DNA of 64,000 bases. Source: Pyrus communis. Its lineage: Eukaryota > Streptophyta > Magnoliopsida > Rosales > Rosaceae. The stretch covers positions 1,690,560 through 1,754,559 of the forward strand of contig NC_084805.1 of NCBI RefSeq assembly GCF_963583255.1, read 5' to 3'. Both the position numbers and the translations under genes were made by a program. This document shows positions 50,799-63,188 of this stretch, one piece after another (position 1 is the first letter of the stretch; each line of letters starts with the position of its first letter). The notes beneath the pieces are model-generated. The model was not told where the DNA came from. It did not search any database and saw nothing but the letters and a program-made list of their open reading frames with translations.

Positions 50799-53034
50799 TG
50801 TCACAACCCGTCCCGGAATTTTAATTCCGAGGACGTGAAGTTATGAAAATGCCCTTAAACGGGACTAAGGGGCGTAAAATATGTTGTAACTTGATGATTT
50901 GGGGATTGGGTAGGATCCCACCTCCCTCAAATCTCTCCCTCATTCCCGTACCCTGTCTCTCTCTCTCTCCTCCCTCACAAATCTCTCATTCTCTGAGAGT
51001 TCTCTCTCTCTCCTTCGAACTCACACAGACCACCCACAAACCACCCCAAAACTATACCAACGAAGGATCTAAGACCACCATCGTACTCCTGAAGACCACA
51101 CGAACACGATGGTACCAATTTCAGGTGAGTTTCACTTCGGAAAACCTGGATTTCAATTTCACTGTGCGTGTGCACTGTTCATGCACACGTAAAACTTGAT
51201 GTTTTCTGGGATTTTGAAGCTTGTAGGAAGCTTGGTGAGGTCCTAAGGAAGCTCGGAGTGCTTCGTTTGAAGGATTTGGACATCGGGATCACGAACTGTA
51301 AGTTTGGCCGAATTTTCGTATTTTTGGAAAAGTTTGATTCCGTTGTTTTTAGGCCATAAAACTAGTCCAACGTGGTAGATTATGATTAGGGCTTCATTTT
51401 GGTATAAATTACGTGAAAAATGGACGTAGGAACACGGAGAACGACAAGTTCAAAGTTTGGCCGGAGCTGTCGGGGCTTTTTCCGGCGAAACCACGGCGAG
51501 TTAGGGGTCGAGACAGGTATGGATGTGTTCGTCTCGTCAATACCTTCAATTTGATATATAGTACGTTGAAAATGGTTAAGAAATGAAGAAGTTATGACAC
51601 TTTGAAATTTACCCAGAAATTCCGGCAAAACACTATTTCCGGCGAAACCAGTCCGGCGACGCGAGGAAGAAGACGCGCGCGTGGGCAGCGCGTGAACAGG
51701 GCGCGTGGGGGCGCGTGAGAGCTCCAAATTGAATTCTGAAAATTGTCACGCGTTCGTGACGTCGTGTAGATCACCGTGGTATATTCATACACCCAAATTG
51801 AGCAACGTATGAAAAAGTTATGGACGAATGTTTGGTGTATGCGCGTTAAATAACGTCAATTTGGTTACTTTTTGTATAGGTGAAAATTATACAGAGGAAG
51901 AATGTAACCAAGCTAGGGGAGGTTCAGGGACCTATGAGACGTCGATGTGATCAGTGAGTGGGCAGTTATTTTTCAGTATATATATATATACGTATGCTTG
52001 ACGTATTTCCCAGAAACGTATTTTAAAAGAAATACGAATTAATTATCCTGTCATATATGCATCATATTTGAATATGTGCATTACCATAATTATGCATACT
52101 GTTGCATGGTGCTGAGGAGGCCCAGGTAAGCTACGATTGAAATACTATCATCACATGCATTAGTAGTGGCATACATTTATATATGTGTATTGGTGCTATG
52201 GACGCACAGGTAAGTGGTATTCATGTTGTTATGCAGTAGTAGTTTGAGAGGATTAGAGAACTCATAATCTGCACCCCCGGTGTTAGTGCTCCCGTCCAGG
52301 GCCAGGGCACAGCCTTCACGTGTATGTTCACCAGCACCGCATGCTCGTCTTGGATCCAAGTTAGGTGCAAGCCTGTCGTAGAGATCACATTAGGTGGTTC
52401 CGACTTGTAGGTGACCCGCGATTTATCGCCAGCTTCACGTGATCGTAGCACTAGAGCATACATATATATTACACCCAGCTTGTCGTGCAGACCACGTTAG
52501 GTGGTTCCGACTCGTGTGCAGATTCAGTGATTGAGTTGAGCGTGGAGCTCTAGGTGCAGCGGTACATGTCACGTTAGGTGACTCCCGGCTGCCAGATTAT
52601 ATATTGTGATGTGATTTACGCTTGAGCATTTACATTTATTATGAGATTCTATTGTGGCATATTCTCAAGCATGAATGGCATATCATGGAACATGATTGAC
52701 ATATCTATACATACGCATATATGTTTATTTTCTGGGAAATTATACTTGTTTTACGGCGAGGGGTTACAAAGTTTTGAGAAGTGTTTGGAATTGGAAAAGA
52801 ATTGTTTTACTGACCCACTCAACTTTGTTTTGCGCCCCTCCAGGTTCAAGAATTGCAAAGGTGTGGTGACTACGAGGAAATTCAACGGTGTTCTGACAGA
52901 GTAGACCAAATAAGGACTCACCTTCGGGTGTTTCATTTTAGAAGTTGTATATTTTAAAGCTTCCAAACTGTGCAAATGGTTACGTCACTCTCACGTGATG
53001 GCCAGCATGCCCTCCTTCGGGACGGGGTGTGTCA
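50799..53034 (+). mobile_element. Solo LTR, 2.2 kb, of an unnamed LTR retrotransposon
   Basis: The unit starts TGTCACAACCCGTCCCG and ends GACGGGGTGTGTCA, with a perfect 5-bp duplication AAATT at 50794-50798 and 53035-53039. Direction is taken from the related end at 46836, which is followed by a primer-binding site. There is no internal domain, so it is a solo LTR. It includes a CT-rich tract at 50955-51015. Internal segments about 51951-52016 and 52728-52822 are inversely related (GTGAGTGGG and TTTCCCAGAAA against TTTCTGGGAAA and CCCACTCA). GGTTCCGAC-type motifs beside TTAGGTGG recur at 52390, 52497 and 52573. Confidence 0.85.
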
Positions 53035-53044
53035 AAATTTGTTT

Positions 53045-53092
53045 GGTAAAACAAAAAAACAAAAAAACAAAAAAACAAAAAAACAAAAAAAT
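53045..53092. repeat. (CAAAAAAA)n simple repeat
   Basis: Five octamer-like copies of C followed by seven A. Confidence 0.85.
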
Positions 53093-53329
53093 TGTTGTCA
53101 ATGAAAGTAGATGAGTATAAAAAAAACAGAAAAATGATCTACTATGCTTCTAAAAAAAATGTTTTTTTTTCAAAGTATAGTAATCAATATTCATTTAATG
53201 GAATTTTCAAATAGCAAATATACTCCCACATGTTTTACAAAATTACACTCTTTACCCCTACATTATTGTCTTTGACAATGATTATATCACATTAAATATC
53301 ATCTCATATTTAGACATTTAACATATTCA

Positions 53330-53523
53330 AAGTAATTTATATAAAAGTTTACCAAACATTCAAACACTTTTTTTTATTATTATTATAAATTTTTATCAAA
53401 AGCATTTTTATATAAAAAAAAAGTTTACCAAACACTCAACAACTTTATTTTACAGTTGTTTATTTTTATAACACAGCATAAACGGTTTTTTTTTTAAAGC
53501 ACAATAATACCAAACTAACCTTA
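53330..53523. mobile_element. Fragment of a dispersed MITE-like repeat
   Basis: TTACCAAACACTCAACAACTT, ACAGTTGTTTATTTTTATAA and AAGCACAATAATACCAAACT resemble the terminus of a MITE family widespread in eudicots. A related end is seen at about 6560-6665. Ends were not resolved. Confidence 0.4.
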
Positions 53524-55505
53524 AGGTATTCCTCTACATCATAATCGATATCACTTTATCCACTAAAGTCATCAAGGTCCTGAAAATGACAACACGTTCA
53601 GGATATCTCTTTATGAAGCTATTAAGAGTCATTGTAACAATGACGTTCTTCACTCACTTATCCATTAGAATTGCCCTTCTTTTCTTTTATATCCCAAATT
53701 AGACTTGTAGACAAGTTGGTTTTTAAATTTGAGTCAGTTTTAATCCAACTCATTAGATCAACAAATCATTCAAACTCAACTCGTTAAACTTATGGGTCAT
53801 CAAAGTATACTACAAGGTTGAAATGGTACCTACACTAAATACGTTACCTTTTTTATATTATTTTATCGTTCAATAATTGATGCAGGATGACTCAATCTTT
53901 ATTTAATGTAATAAATATATGTTAGTGGGGTAGATTAAGTGGGGTTAATCTTAATGAGTTCATTAACTCTAGTAATGATGCATGTATCAGTAATTATTAA
54001 GAGGGGGTTAGAGTTTTTGTAAATTAAGAGTATTTTGTATTCTAAGGGGAAAGATTATGATGAATTCAATTGAAAATTGAGTGTAGTTTGAGAGCATTTT
54101 CTCATTTTTGTTCTTGTTCTATCAACTCGGATATTCCAACAGAATTAACGAGGTCTAGACACCCCAACGATCATTGGTCATTCTCGTATGGAGAATCAAC
54201 AACGCTCATTTGATAAACTTCTTGGCATTCTTGGTGAATCAACAAGAGGTTTAGGACTTGTGAAATTCGGTATTGTTTTTGACAATCAACAAGTCTGCAA
54301 GGAAAAGTTACGCATTTTGTGTGTTTTTGTTTTAACATCCGTTCTCCATTCGAGGATCAATATCCAGATTTATTAATTAATTGATTCGTGCTTTGATCGA
54401 TGCATCAATAATGGTCCCCGAATGATCCCTCATACATTGAACCTGCCGAAGAACTTCGTTGTCGTCTTCCCAATACAAAATACAACAAGGAACTCAATAG
54501 AAGAGAAAATTATTCAAATAAGTGAGGTTAAAATAATTATTTAATTTTTTAACCATCTATAACAAAAAAATTTCTGTCATTAAAAATTGATAAAAAAATG
54601 ATTTAGTCTTCTATCACGCTAAAAAAAATTATAAACAGTAATGTAATTTTACAAAACCAAATTTTGTTGTTTTTTATTTATCTAACACTAAAAAAAAAAA
54701 AATTTCTCTTCCCACTGGCACTCTCATGTTCTCTTTCCCTTTCTCCTTCCCATTTTAAAAACAAAATTAAGAATGTTCGCGCCACAAAGTGGGTAGTCAT
54801 ATGCTTGTTTATTTATTTATTTTTTTTTTTGTGTTATGAAATGAGGTTAAAATAATTAATTTTAAAACCTTACCAAGAAATAAAAATTATATATCTGTCT
54901 ATTTTGACAAATTAGAACGGTAGAGAGAAGATTAGTATTACAACGGGTGAAAATGACACACATAGATCAAGAAATGATCTAATTTTATTTATTAAAAAAA
55001 AGGACAAATTGCAAAAGAAAAAACAAAAAACAATTGGTATATGTACTGGTGGGACTATTATTATATGGGGTATAAGCAGTAACATTACACAGGGCCAATC
55101 CCTTTTATTTATTTATGTCCGTGTGAGCCAGATAGTAGGTGTTTCTCCTGTATTCTTCTGCCCAGGAATCTCGGCCCGTTCACTGGGAGCTTCTCAGATT
55201 TGTGGGGGCATATCTTTGCAGATAAGTTGCTTTGCTTCTGTGTTCTTGATCTTTGAAGAACGATTAACTGGAATTTGTTGCCTTGTTCTTCTGCTGAATT
55301 GCGTAGTTTTGTTGGTGGGTTTTGCACAAATTTTTTATTCAGTTTGTAAAAATTTGTGCTTGGTGTTGAGTTTTAGGCAATGGGTTTCTGTTTGGTTATG
55401 GTGTTTGTGGGAATTGGACTTGCATATACTTTGATGGTGTAAGACTGTAAGTAGGTTCAGAAAGCTGAATTGAGGGTTGAAAAAGCTCGAAAATCGATAA
55501 GAAAT
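53524..55505. other. Intergenic DNA upstream of the trihelix gene
   Basis: No gene was recognised. The last several hundred bases, from about 55080, may be promoter and leader of the trihelix gene. A plus frame at 55009-55434 has no domain and lies in the presumed leader or leader intron. Confidence 0.5.
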
Positions 55506-55584
55506 ATGATTGATTTTTACCTATGAGTGCATGAGGCATGTGAAATTAGATGTAGAATGTGGTTTTAGGATAAGAAGTTGTTGA
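55506..55584 (+). promoter_or_regulatory. Cluster of upstream ORFs before the trihelix start
   Basis: Upstream ATGs at 55506, 55523, 55531, 55538 and 55557 open frames of 6, 3, 17, 1 and 3 codons, all ending before 55585. Three overlap as ATGA-type junctions. All would lie within 110 bases of the main ATG if the leader is unspliced here, and could lower translation. Confidence 0.45.
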
Positions 55585-55615
55585 TCTGATTGTTGTTAAT
55601 AGTAAGGATTAAGGA

Positions 55616-56959
55616 ATGGAAGAGCATTTATCACAAGGAGGAGGAGGAGGTATGGTTCCGGGCGGGGCCTCGTATGGGGGGCTTGATTTGCAGGGGTCAA
55701 TGAGGGGCCATCAGCAACCCCAACATCCACAGACCATACACCATCACCATCCTCAACCTCGTCAAGGGTCGTTGGTCCACCCGCCGATTCCTGAAGGGTT
55801 TCCTCTCAAAATGGGAACCATGCATCACTGCGATCAAACCATTTCCATGTTGGATTACAATAAGGGAGAGAGGTGCAAGAACTCGGCAAGTGATGAGGAT
55901 GAGCCGAGTTATGTGGAAGAGGGAGATGGTCATGCTGAAGCTAGTAGAGGGAAGAAGGGGTCGCCATGGCAGCGTGTGAAGTGGACAGATCAAATGGTGA
56001 AGCTTCTGATCACTGCTGTGTCTTATATAGGTGAGGATACAAGTTCAGATTGTGGCGGTGGGGGAAGAAGGAAATATTCTGTCCTACAGAAGAAGGGAAA
56101 GTGGAAATCTGTTTCCAAGGTCATGGCAGAAAGAAGTTATCGTGTTTCTCCGCAGCAGTGTGAGGATAAATTCAATGACCTTAACAAAAGGTATAAGAAA
56201 CTTAATGATATGCTTGGGAGGGGCACTTCTTGCCAGGTTGTTGAGAACCCTGCGCTTTTGGATGTGATAAAGTACCTAACGGAGAAAGAAAAAGATGATG
56301 TCAGGAAAATATTAAGCTCAAAGCACCTGTTTTATGAGGAAATGTGTTCTTATCATAATGGAAATCGTTTGCATCTGCCTCACGATCCAGCCTTGCAGAA
56401 ATCTTTACATCGGGCTCTTAAAAGAGATGATCTTGACAACGATGATCTGAGAAGGCACCACCATGATGATCTTGATGAAGATGATCAAGATATGGAAAAT
56501 GAAGAGCATGACGACTTTGAGGAAAATAATGCTTTACGTGGAGATAACAGGGGAATATACATTTCAGAGGACTCTGTCAAGAGGTTGAGACAAGGCCAGG
56601 GCTGTGAAGATTTTAACTTCGGTAGTTCTTTGAACTCCCAAGACTGTAACAAAAGTTCTTATTTTCATCCCCAAATTCCTCAACCAGATATGAATCAAGT
56701 TTTACCTGATGGCACAAAAGCTGCTTGGTTACAGAAGCAGTGGGCTGAATCGTGTTCATTTCAGTTAGAAGAACAGAAGCTACAAATTCAAGTTGAGATG
56801 TTAGAATTGGAGAAGCAACGTTTGAAGTGGCAAAGATTTAGTAAGAAAAGGGACCGTGAACTGGAAAAGATGAGAATGGAAAATGAGAGGATGAAACTTG
56901 AGAATGAGCGTATGGCATTAGAATTGAAACAGAAGGAAATGGGTGCCGGTTTTAGTTAA
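55616..56959 (+). CDS. Trihelix (GT factor) transcription factor
   Basis: Intronless gene for 447 residues. An in-frame TAA two codons upstream fixes the ATG. Residues 1-70 are Gly-, Gln- and His-rich (IHHHHPQPRQ). After an acidic stretch and the basic RGKKG comes the trihelix DNA-binding domain at about 117-207, beginning SPWQRVKWTDQMVKLLITAV and containing GKWKSVSKVM and SPQQCEDKFNDLNKRYKKLN. A second acidic region lies at about 275-315. The C-terminus, about 375-443, is a long charged helix (EEQKLQIQVEMLELEKQRLK) likely to form a coiled coil for dimers. The pattern fits plant nuclear regulators related to Arabidopsis At1g21200 and At1g76870 (from memory). Targets are unknown. Confidence 0.92.
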   Translation: MEEHLSQGGGGGMVPGGASYGGLDLQGSMRGHQQPQHPQTIHHHHPQPRQGSLVHPPIPEGFPLKMGTMHHCDQTISMLDYNKGERCKNSASDEDEPSYVEEGDGHAEASRGKKGSPWQRVKWTDQMVKLLITAVSYIGEDTSSDCGGGGRRKYSVLQKKGKWKSVSKVMAERSYRVSPQQCEDKFNDLNKRYKKLNDMLGRGTSCQVVENPALLDVIKYLTEKEKDDVRKILSSKHLFYEEMCSYHNGNRLHLPHDPALQKSLHRALKRDDLDNDDLRRHHHDDLDEDDQDMENEEHDDFEENNALRGDNRGIYISEDSVKRLRQGQGCEDFNFGSSLNSQDCNKSSYFHPQIPQPDMNQVLPDGTKAAWLQKQWAESCSFQLEEQKLQIQVEMLELEKQRLKWQRFSKKRDRELEKMRMENERMKLENERMALELKQKEMGAGFS

Positions 56960-58778
56960 GTGGCTCTTCTAGTCAGTATTTATTGCAATAGTGCGACTTC
57001 CAGGCAATGTTGCTTCTCTCGAATTCTGTAAGCTGCAGTGGGTTCAGGTATCACATTTGTGGGGGAGCTTTGTTGGAATCATGACTCTACCTGGATGTGC
57101 CCTTTGAAACTTATGATTTTGACAATATCAATGTCTAGTTTTAATTATTCTGCATATGATAAAATGATGGTTGAAACTTTTCAAGGAAAGTTGTATGATC
57201 AAGATCTTAATAGCTTACTGTATGCTGGTGCTTTGGTTTTCTCAGGTGTCCATTGGCATTCATTTTCTTTTCTTGTACTTTTGATCTTCCATGTTTTTCT
57301 GGCAGCTTTTAAGTATTGTGATTCATTGTCATAGTCGTTCTTCTTGTTATTTTTATTGTTATTGTCTTCTCAAAACAAGTTGTACTAGCGATATACATGA
57401 TTTTCAGTCTGTCCCAACGTCCCAAGTAATATTTGTTTTTTTTTGAGTAACTAAAAGGAGTGGATTGGTGATTAGGAGCTGGTTCTGCAGTCCATCCGGT
57501 AAACCCTCCATAAATATGTATGCATGTCATGATCGGTGCTAGAAATAACTGGTATCGCGAGCTTTCTTTTCTTCACGTCATTTGACTACACACTTATAGC
57601 TACTCTAGTGTACACCTGATTTAAGATCAAGGGTTATGAATTTCTAGCTTATTAGCTGTTGTATATTTCATGTCCTTAAGTTCTAGTTTCGGATGCTTAT
57701 GCTAATATAGAACTATGTTAGATATTCTGAATCTCGGACGGGAAAGCTTCACTTAGACATTATAATTTGTATAGGTCTCTTTCATTCTCTAGGTGGAGTC
57801 TACACTACATGTTTTAAGTAGTTTGTCCACTCCCTCTCCATACCATTTTATCAGCTTGCAGAACATTCCTACAGTTAGTTTTCTTCCTACTAATTTAATT
57901 TGGCCAGGATATTTTTTTGCTTCAGCATCTCAGTTTTTTCCGTCATTTAATTTAAGAATTTTGTAACTTTGACGAGAGTTTTGAGTTAAGGTATTAATGA
58001 GCCAGTTTACTTTACCATCATAGTGAATGCTATAAAATTCCTAAAATCCAAAGGGATATATATAGTTTCTCTATGTAGGAATTAGATATACAAGAATGCT
58101 TCATATATATGGTGTATTTTTTGCAGGCTCTGGCCTTGCAAAAGTAATCTTGTTTTTCTTGTGTAGAAATTGAAACTTTCCTATATCCCATTAGTGATCC
58201 AAGAGTTGTTATGTTCTCAAATGATCTTATTGTAATATTGCTAAATGGTATTCGATATTTCATCTTCAAGTTTAAGAGTTTATTTTTAGGACCAGTTTAT
58301 TTTTTAGACTGATATCACATATTACTTATACAATAATAATCACAAGCAATTTGCAGGTATAAACTACTGTATTCTGATACCAGGATCAGGCAGTGTATAA
58401 ACAATTTGCTAGAATGTAATCTTTGGTCTCCGTAAGTACCTTTAGAAAATTATTACTAGAGGCTAAAGCATTTCTCATCAATAATATGCTGTTACTTCTG
58501 TTTTTTCTTGATCTTTCTGTATTGGTCATTGTGTTAACATGGAGATACGCAAGACTATCTGCTGAACTAGGAACTGGAACTGTGCTGATTTCACAGCAGG
58601 CTGTAGCTGTGCTTTTTACCCCATATTGTGAGGAAGGATCTCATTCCCGTCAAGATCTCCCAGTTATTGTCGTCAAGATCTTTTGGCTAGGCAGTGGTCA
58701 GTGCATGATTGGACTTGATGAGAAATGTAGAGCTTCCTCACACCGTGGTAGTTTAGCCAAAATGCTTTGAACTGTGAA

Positions 58779-58828
58779 GGAAGAAATATTGCCATTGCAG
58801 TTGCAGTTGCAATGGCAATATTTCTTCC
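58779..58828. repeat. Perfect 21-bp inverted repeat (hairpin)
   Basis: The arms 58779-58799 and 58808-58828 are exact reverse complements and are separated by 8 bases. The arm starts GGAAGAAATATTGCC. Part of the arm (ATTGCCATTGCAGTTGC) recurs just downstream at about 58838-58854. Confidence 0.95.
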
Positions 58829-61800
58829 TGGACTGTAATTGCCATTGCAGTTGCCTCCATAGCCAGTAACAGATAAGTGATGTCTGTATCTGGCTGAAAA
58901 GAAATATTGGAGCTGGTTGGTATATGATCTTACAGAAATTTTAATCGAAGAAGAGACGCCAATTTTCCAAGAAGGATTATACTATTCTTAAATGATTGAA
59001 TATCAAGCGTTACTTGATTGGTGGCCTTAGATATTCTTTAATTCGAAAGCAAGAATTCAATTGTCAGTCAGTGCTAAATGTTTTTCACACCAGTGTAGGC
59101 TCATCGACCAACCTGACCTATACTTTTATCCTGCTCCTTAGCTCTCTTACTTGATATGTCTCTCTTTTTTTGTGGAGAGTGCTAGAATCAATGACCGTAT
59201 GTAACTACTGTGTCATATTTTGACGATTGAAAGCTCAAGAGAGAAAGTTTACTGGGTCCCTAGGGTTATACTCAGTTCACGAAGCTACAGGGAATTGTGC
59301 GAAAGCAAGAACGTCTAACTTCTAAGTGCTTTCTATTATGAACAAGAGGAAACAAATCTTTGTAGGATTACAGCGGTTGATCGACATCAAGTATTGGTTT
59401 TCAGTTTGTATATGGGTTGAGTTCCTTGGTTTTTGGGATTTTGGTTTGTCTGGCTTAGAGAACAGTAGCTGTAGTTAAGAAACTCCGTCATAGCAGTAAA
59501 TGTGAATTGCAGAAACATTTCGGATGAAGTTTCAAGCTAGGCTTCTGTTGTGCAGTACTGAATACGTTGCTGTCAAGGCGGAATCTAGTTATGTTTTTGT
59601 AACTGCAATGGATGCTGGATGGATTGCTGCTGAGTGTGTGTGAAATGTGCTTAGACTACAAAACATCTGAACTGAACATCAATGAGTGTTAGTCTTCACA
59701 ACTACTTCTGTTGGCGGTGTTGGTGCAACAACTATTCCGCCTTATCAATCGCCCTGTCGCTGTAATAAAGAGGTATCCGCAGCTCAATCGGTGTTAATTC
59801 ATTTAGAATTTATATGCTGAGATATTAGCTTGTAAATGCAGTTCTTGGTACGTCCCGAATATTACTTCGCAGACACTGTTGTTGCAAATGAGAGAAGATT
59901 AGGTTCTGTATACTATCCAATTTTACTTTCTTACTGTGACTGTCATTAACTGGGACCTGCTTGGTATTCTTGCTCTCTCTCAGAAGTTGAAGTTTTATTT
60001 TTCTTACAGATATGAAATTTTAATTTACTGTAATTTACCCCAGGTAACTGAAACTATATCTTTGTGGTAAAAATGCAGTAGTGAAAGCTGAAACAAAGCT
60101 TGTGTATCGACACCCTAATATATGGTACAATGCCCTCTATGCTGGCAAATTTATGGTAGAGGAGGATTTGACTTTCACCCCTCCCATTTTTCTAGCTTCA
60201 TTAAGTTTGTTGTTTATTAAATTACTGTATAGAAATCATTGATTCTCAGGAGGGAAGGGTCCACAATCCCTTGCAGTAGAATTTTTTTTTTTTTTTTTTA
60301 TTTTTTAAAAGAGGAGACAGTGGTTTTCCAGTAGTTGTTTACCTTTTCGTGGGCCGGAAAAATTCAAATAGGCATTTTAGTCTCTTCCTGAACACCATCG
60401 TGTGATATACCAACTTCAAGAGTCGAATCAGGATGTATAATTTTTTTTGCCCCCCACCCCTTTGTTTGTGTATTCTTCTTCAAATAGGTGGATTTTCAAT
60501 TTATGGATGATGCATATTTAGAAATATATAAAATTCTCTATCTAGTTCAATGCCTTGGATGGTTTGAAAATAACCAGATAACAGGGTCAACGCAATTCTA
60601 ATTTATATATTCAATGGATTAATTTCATTTTTTTTTTTTTGACAAGGTAACAACTGACATAACTCATATAGAATATTTTTGCTCACCCCCGAAGTGCCAA
60701 AAGTAAGGATAATGCTCATTCGTCATTTGGTTGTCGTTATATTGGTTTAAATTTTAAGATTTATGTCTTAGATCAATTAAACCAAACTATTCTAACCGGA
60801 ACCAATGAGGCGGTGAACATCACCCTCACTTCACAGGGGTGAGAAAAATGCACTCTAACTTGTACCTTTAGATGATTTATAATATTGAATCTCTCATATG
60901 GTTGTTATCATGCGAATATAATTAGTGTTCTCATTCTACTCCCTTATGTGCTAAATTTAAGACCTCTTTACTCTTTAGGTTCTTGCTGTTGGATAATTAA
61001 GAGTATGATGGGAATGGGAAAAAAGACATTTCCCAAAAAAGCTTTGGCTACAAATTCGGTGCTTGTGCTGTTGCCAAGTTAGATTCATGTCATCATTTGA
61101 ACCCAAAGGAAGATACGGCCTATGACTGCATAGGACATAGCAAATGCAAATAAAAGTCATGGAAAGTGATGCATCAGAGGGAGAAGAGCAACCCGAGATG
61201 TAGTGGATTCAAGAGGGATACCCTAATCATTATAGCAATTTACCACTTTTAGTTCATAAAATATTTTTTATGAGCAGTTGGAGAAAAATTAGCTAAATGG
61301 ATTGTTGGAACTCTCGGATGCATACAACCAAGATACCTGAGTTTTTCTACTAGCAATTCACAACTACACTTTTGAGTACCTTTTTCGCTGTGAGAACGGT
61401 GCTACCAATAAACTCATGTGTTACCAATAAACTCATATTATAACCGAAAACTTTATAAAATATCAATTACGTCGTCTACGCATATTGTATAATCGGGATG
61501 TTTATGCTTTTGTTGGTCATGGGCTAGGGTTAGAAATATCAACTACGTTTTTGTTGGTCACAGCGTATCGGGAAAGGCTTATCCTGTTATCCAATTGGGT
61601 CAAAACTCTACATCAAAGAAGTGGACGTGAGTAACGAAGGGGAAAAAAAGCAAAGAAGTGGACGTGAGAACGTGAGAACGTGATTTTTCCCTTGGTACTC
61701 TCCCTTTCTTTCCCACTGTTAACTTGTTCTTTGTGGCCAAATGGGGTCCTTCCACTCTTTCTTGCCCAAAATGGGCTTTTGGGGTGCTTTACTTTGGCCA

Positions 61801-61864
61801 CATGGGGGCCATCCTCAATGAACCCCACTATCGGGGTAGGGTAATACAACCAATTCTATATTAT

Positions 61865-62335
61865 ACTACTTCAGATTAATTACTTGAGTTACAAGTTTTT
61901 TACTCATTCAAAATATAACTATTTGGTTAGGACGTTTCATTGCTAGAATAAATGTTTTTAACCATTTGAGTTACAAGCTTGCTATAAATACTTGATTTGT
62001 TAGAATTTTTTAACATGGATGTTAATTGCATGCACATGCTTTCATGTTCCAATGATATAAATGTTTCACACCATTTGGGTTTGTTTTGGCTAATTACTTG
62101 AGCTACAAGCCTTTCGCTTGCCCAAAACATGAAATATTTGAAGTCATTTGATTAAGATCTTCAATGGCTAGGATGAATGCTTTTAACCATTTTGAGCTGT
62201 GAGTTACTTTCTAAAAGCATAAATTTCTTGGAATCCTTTCATAAGGAATTAGTTATTTGCATGCACATGACTTCATGTTCCAAATTAATGTAAACTTTTG
62301 CAGCATTTGGGTTTGCTTTGCATAAAACATGATTA
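61865..62335. repeat. Diverged tandem duplication of about 230 bp
   Basis: TAATTACTTGAGTTACAAG, TTTTAACCATTT, TGCATGCACATG, TTCATGTTCCAA and CATTTGGGTTTG recur in the same order in two neighbouring blocks (about 61873-62090 and 62092-62335). No coding frame is shared. Confidence 0.6.
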
Positions 62336-63060
62336 AGTATGCTAGTCTTCGGCACATGGTTGCAATGGCTTTCAATTCACTCCACTAGCTACGATTCAAG
62401 TCATGATCTACACTTAATTACTTCTAAACTCAAAAGGTCTAATTATTATATGCTTATTAGGGAAAGGATTATCAAGGAATATTATGAAGATGGGTTGGAC
62501 AAGAAGGAAGTTTCTAATGGGAAGATCCATATATAGTAAATTATTAATTAAACATTGTCGGTAAAGAACGGCGGCGGTCACTAATACAACTAATTAATCA
62601 TTGTAACACCAATTTGCTTATTGCCTTGTTGCTTTCACCTTTAATTTTATACCTTCTTTTTCTTTTGAAGGAAAAAGAAGCAAAATATATATTCAATGAG
62701 AGCATATCCGTGACATTATTTTTCATATACGTTTGTGTGAGTTTATTCTGTAATGTATCTTAATGATCCAAACCGTCTATTTTTTATAACATGATTCATA
62801 GGTTATCCTTGCAAAAATTTAGACAAATCCAAAACTATTAAGATATTCATTTGTAGTGAAGAAAATTGATGAATGTGGTTCTACCAAAAAAAAAAAAAAA
62901 AATCCCCTAAACACTTAATTTAACTGCCACATCGTTTCAAATTTGGATGATTTTGGTAGACATAATCTTTAAGGGAAGACCTAAAAAATAGATTATTTGG
63001 ATCTTTAAAATACATTATGGAGTAAAACTCATAAAAACGTGTGTAAAAAATTGTATAAAA

Positions 63061-63188
63061 AAAGAGAATTATTATTGGCACTCCAAAAATCTCATTCTAC
63101 ACTCCAAACTTTCTATATTTGGAAAAAAAAAATACACTTATGAAGAGTGTAGAATGAGATTTTTGAAGTATTAATAACACTTTTCTAA
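63061..63188. mobile_element. Short MITE-like inverted repeat
   Basis: AAAAATCTCATTCTACACTC lies at 63086-63105 and its inverse at about 63147-63166, extended on the outside by TTATTATTGG against TTATTAATAC. The whole folds back on itself with an A-rich loop. No target duplication was proved. Confidence 0.6.

Noticed and set aside
58423..58770. 115-aa ORF downstream of the trihelix gene
   Set aside because: No domain; hydrophobic stretch in AT-rich sequence only.
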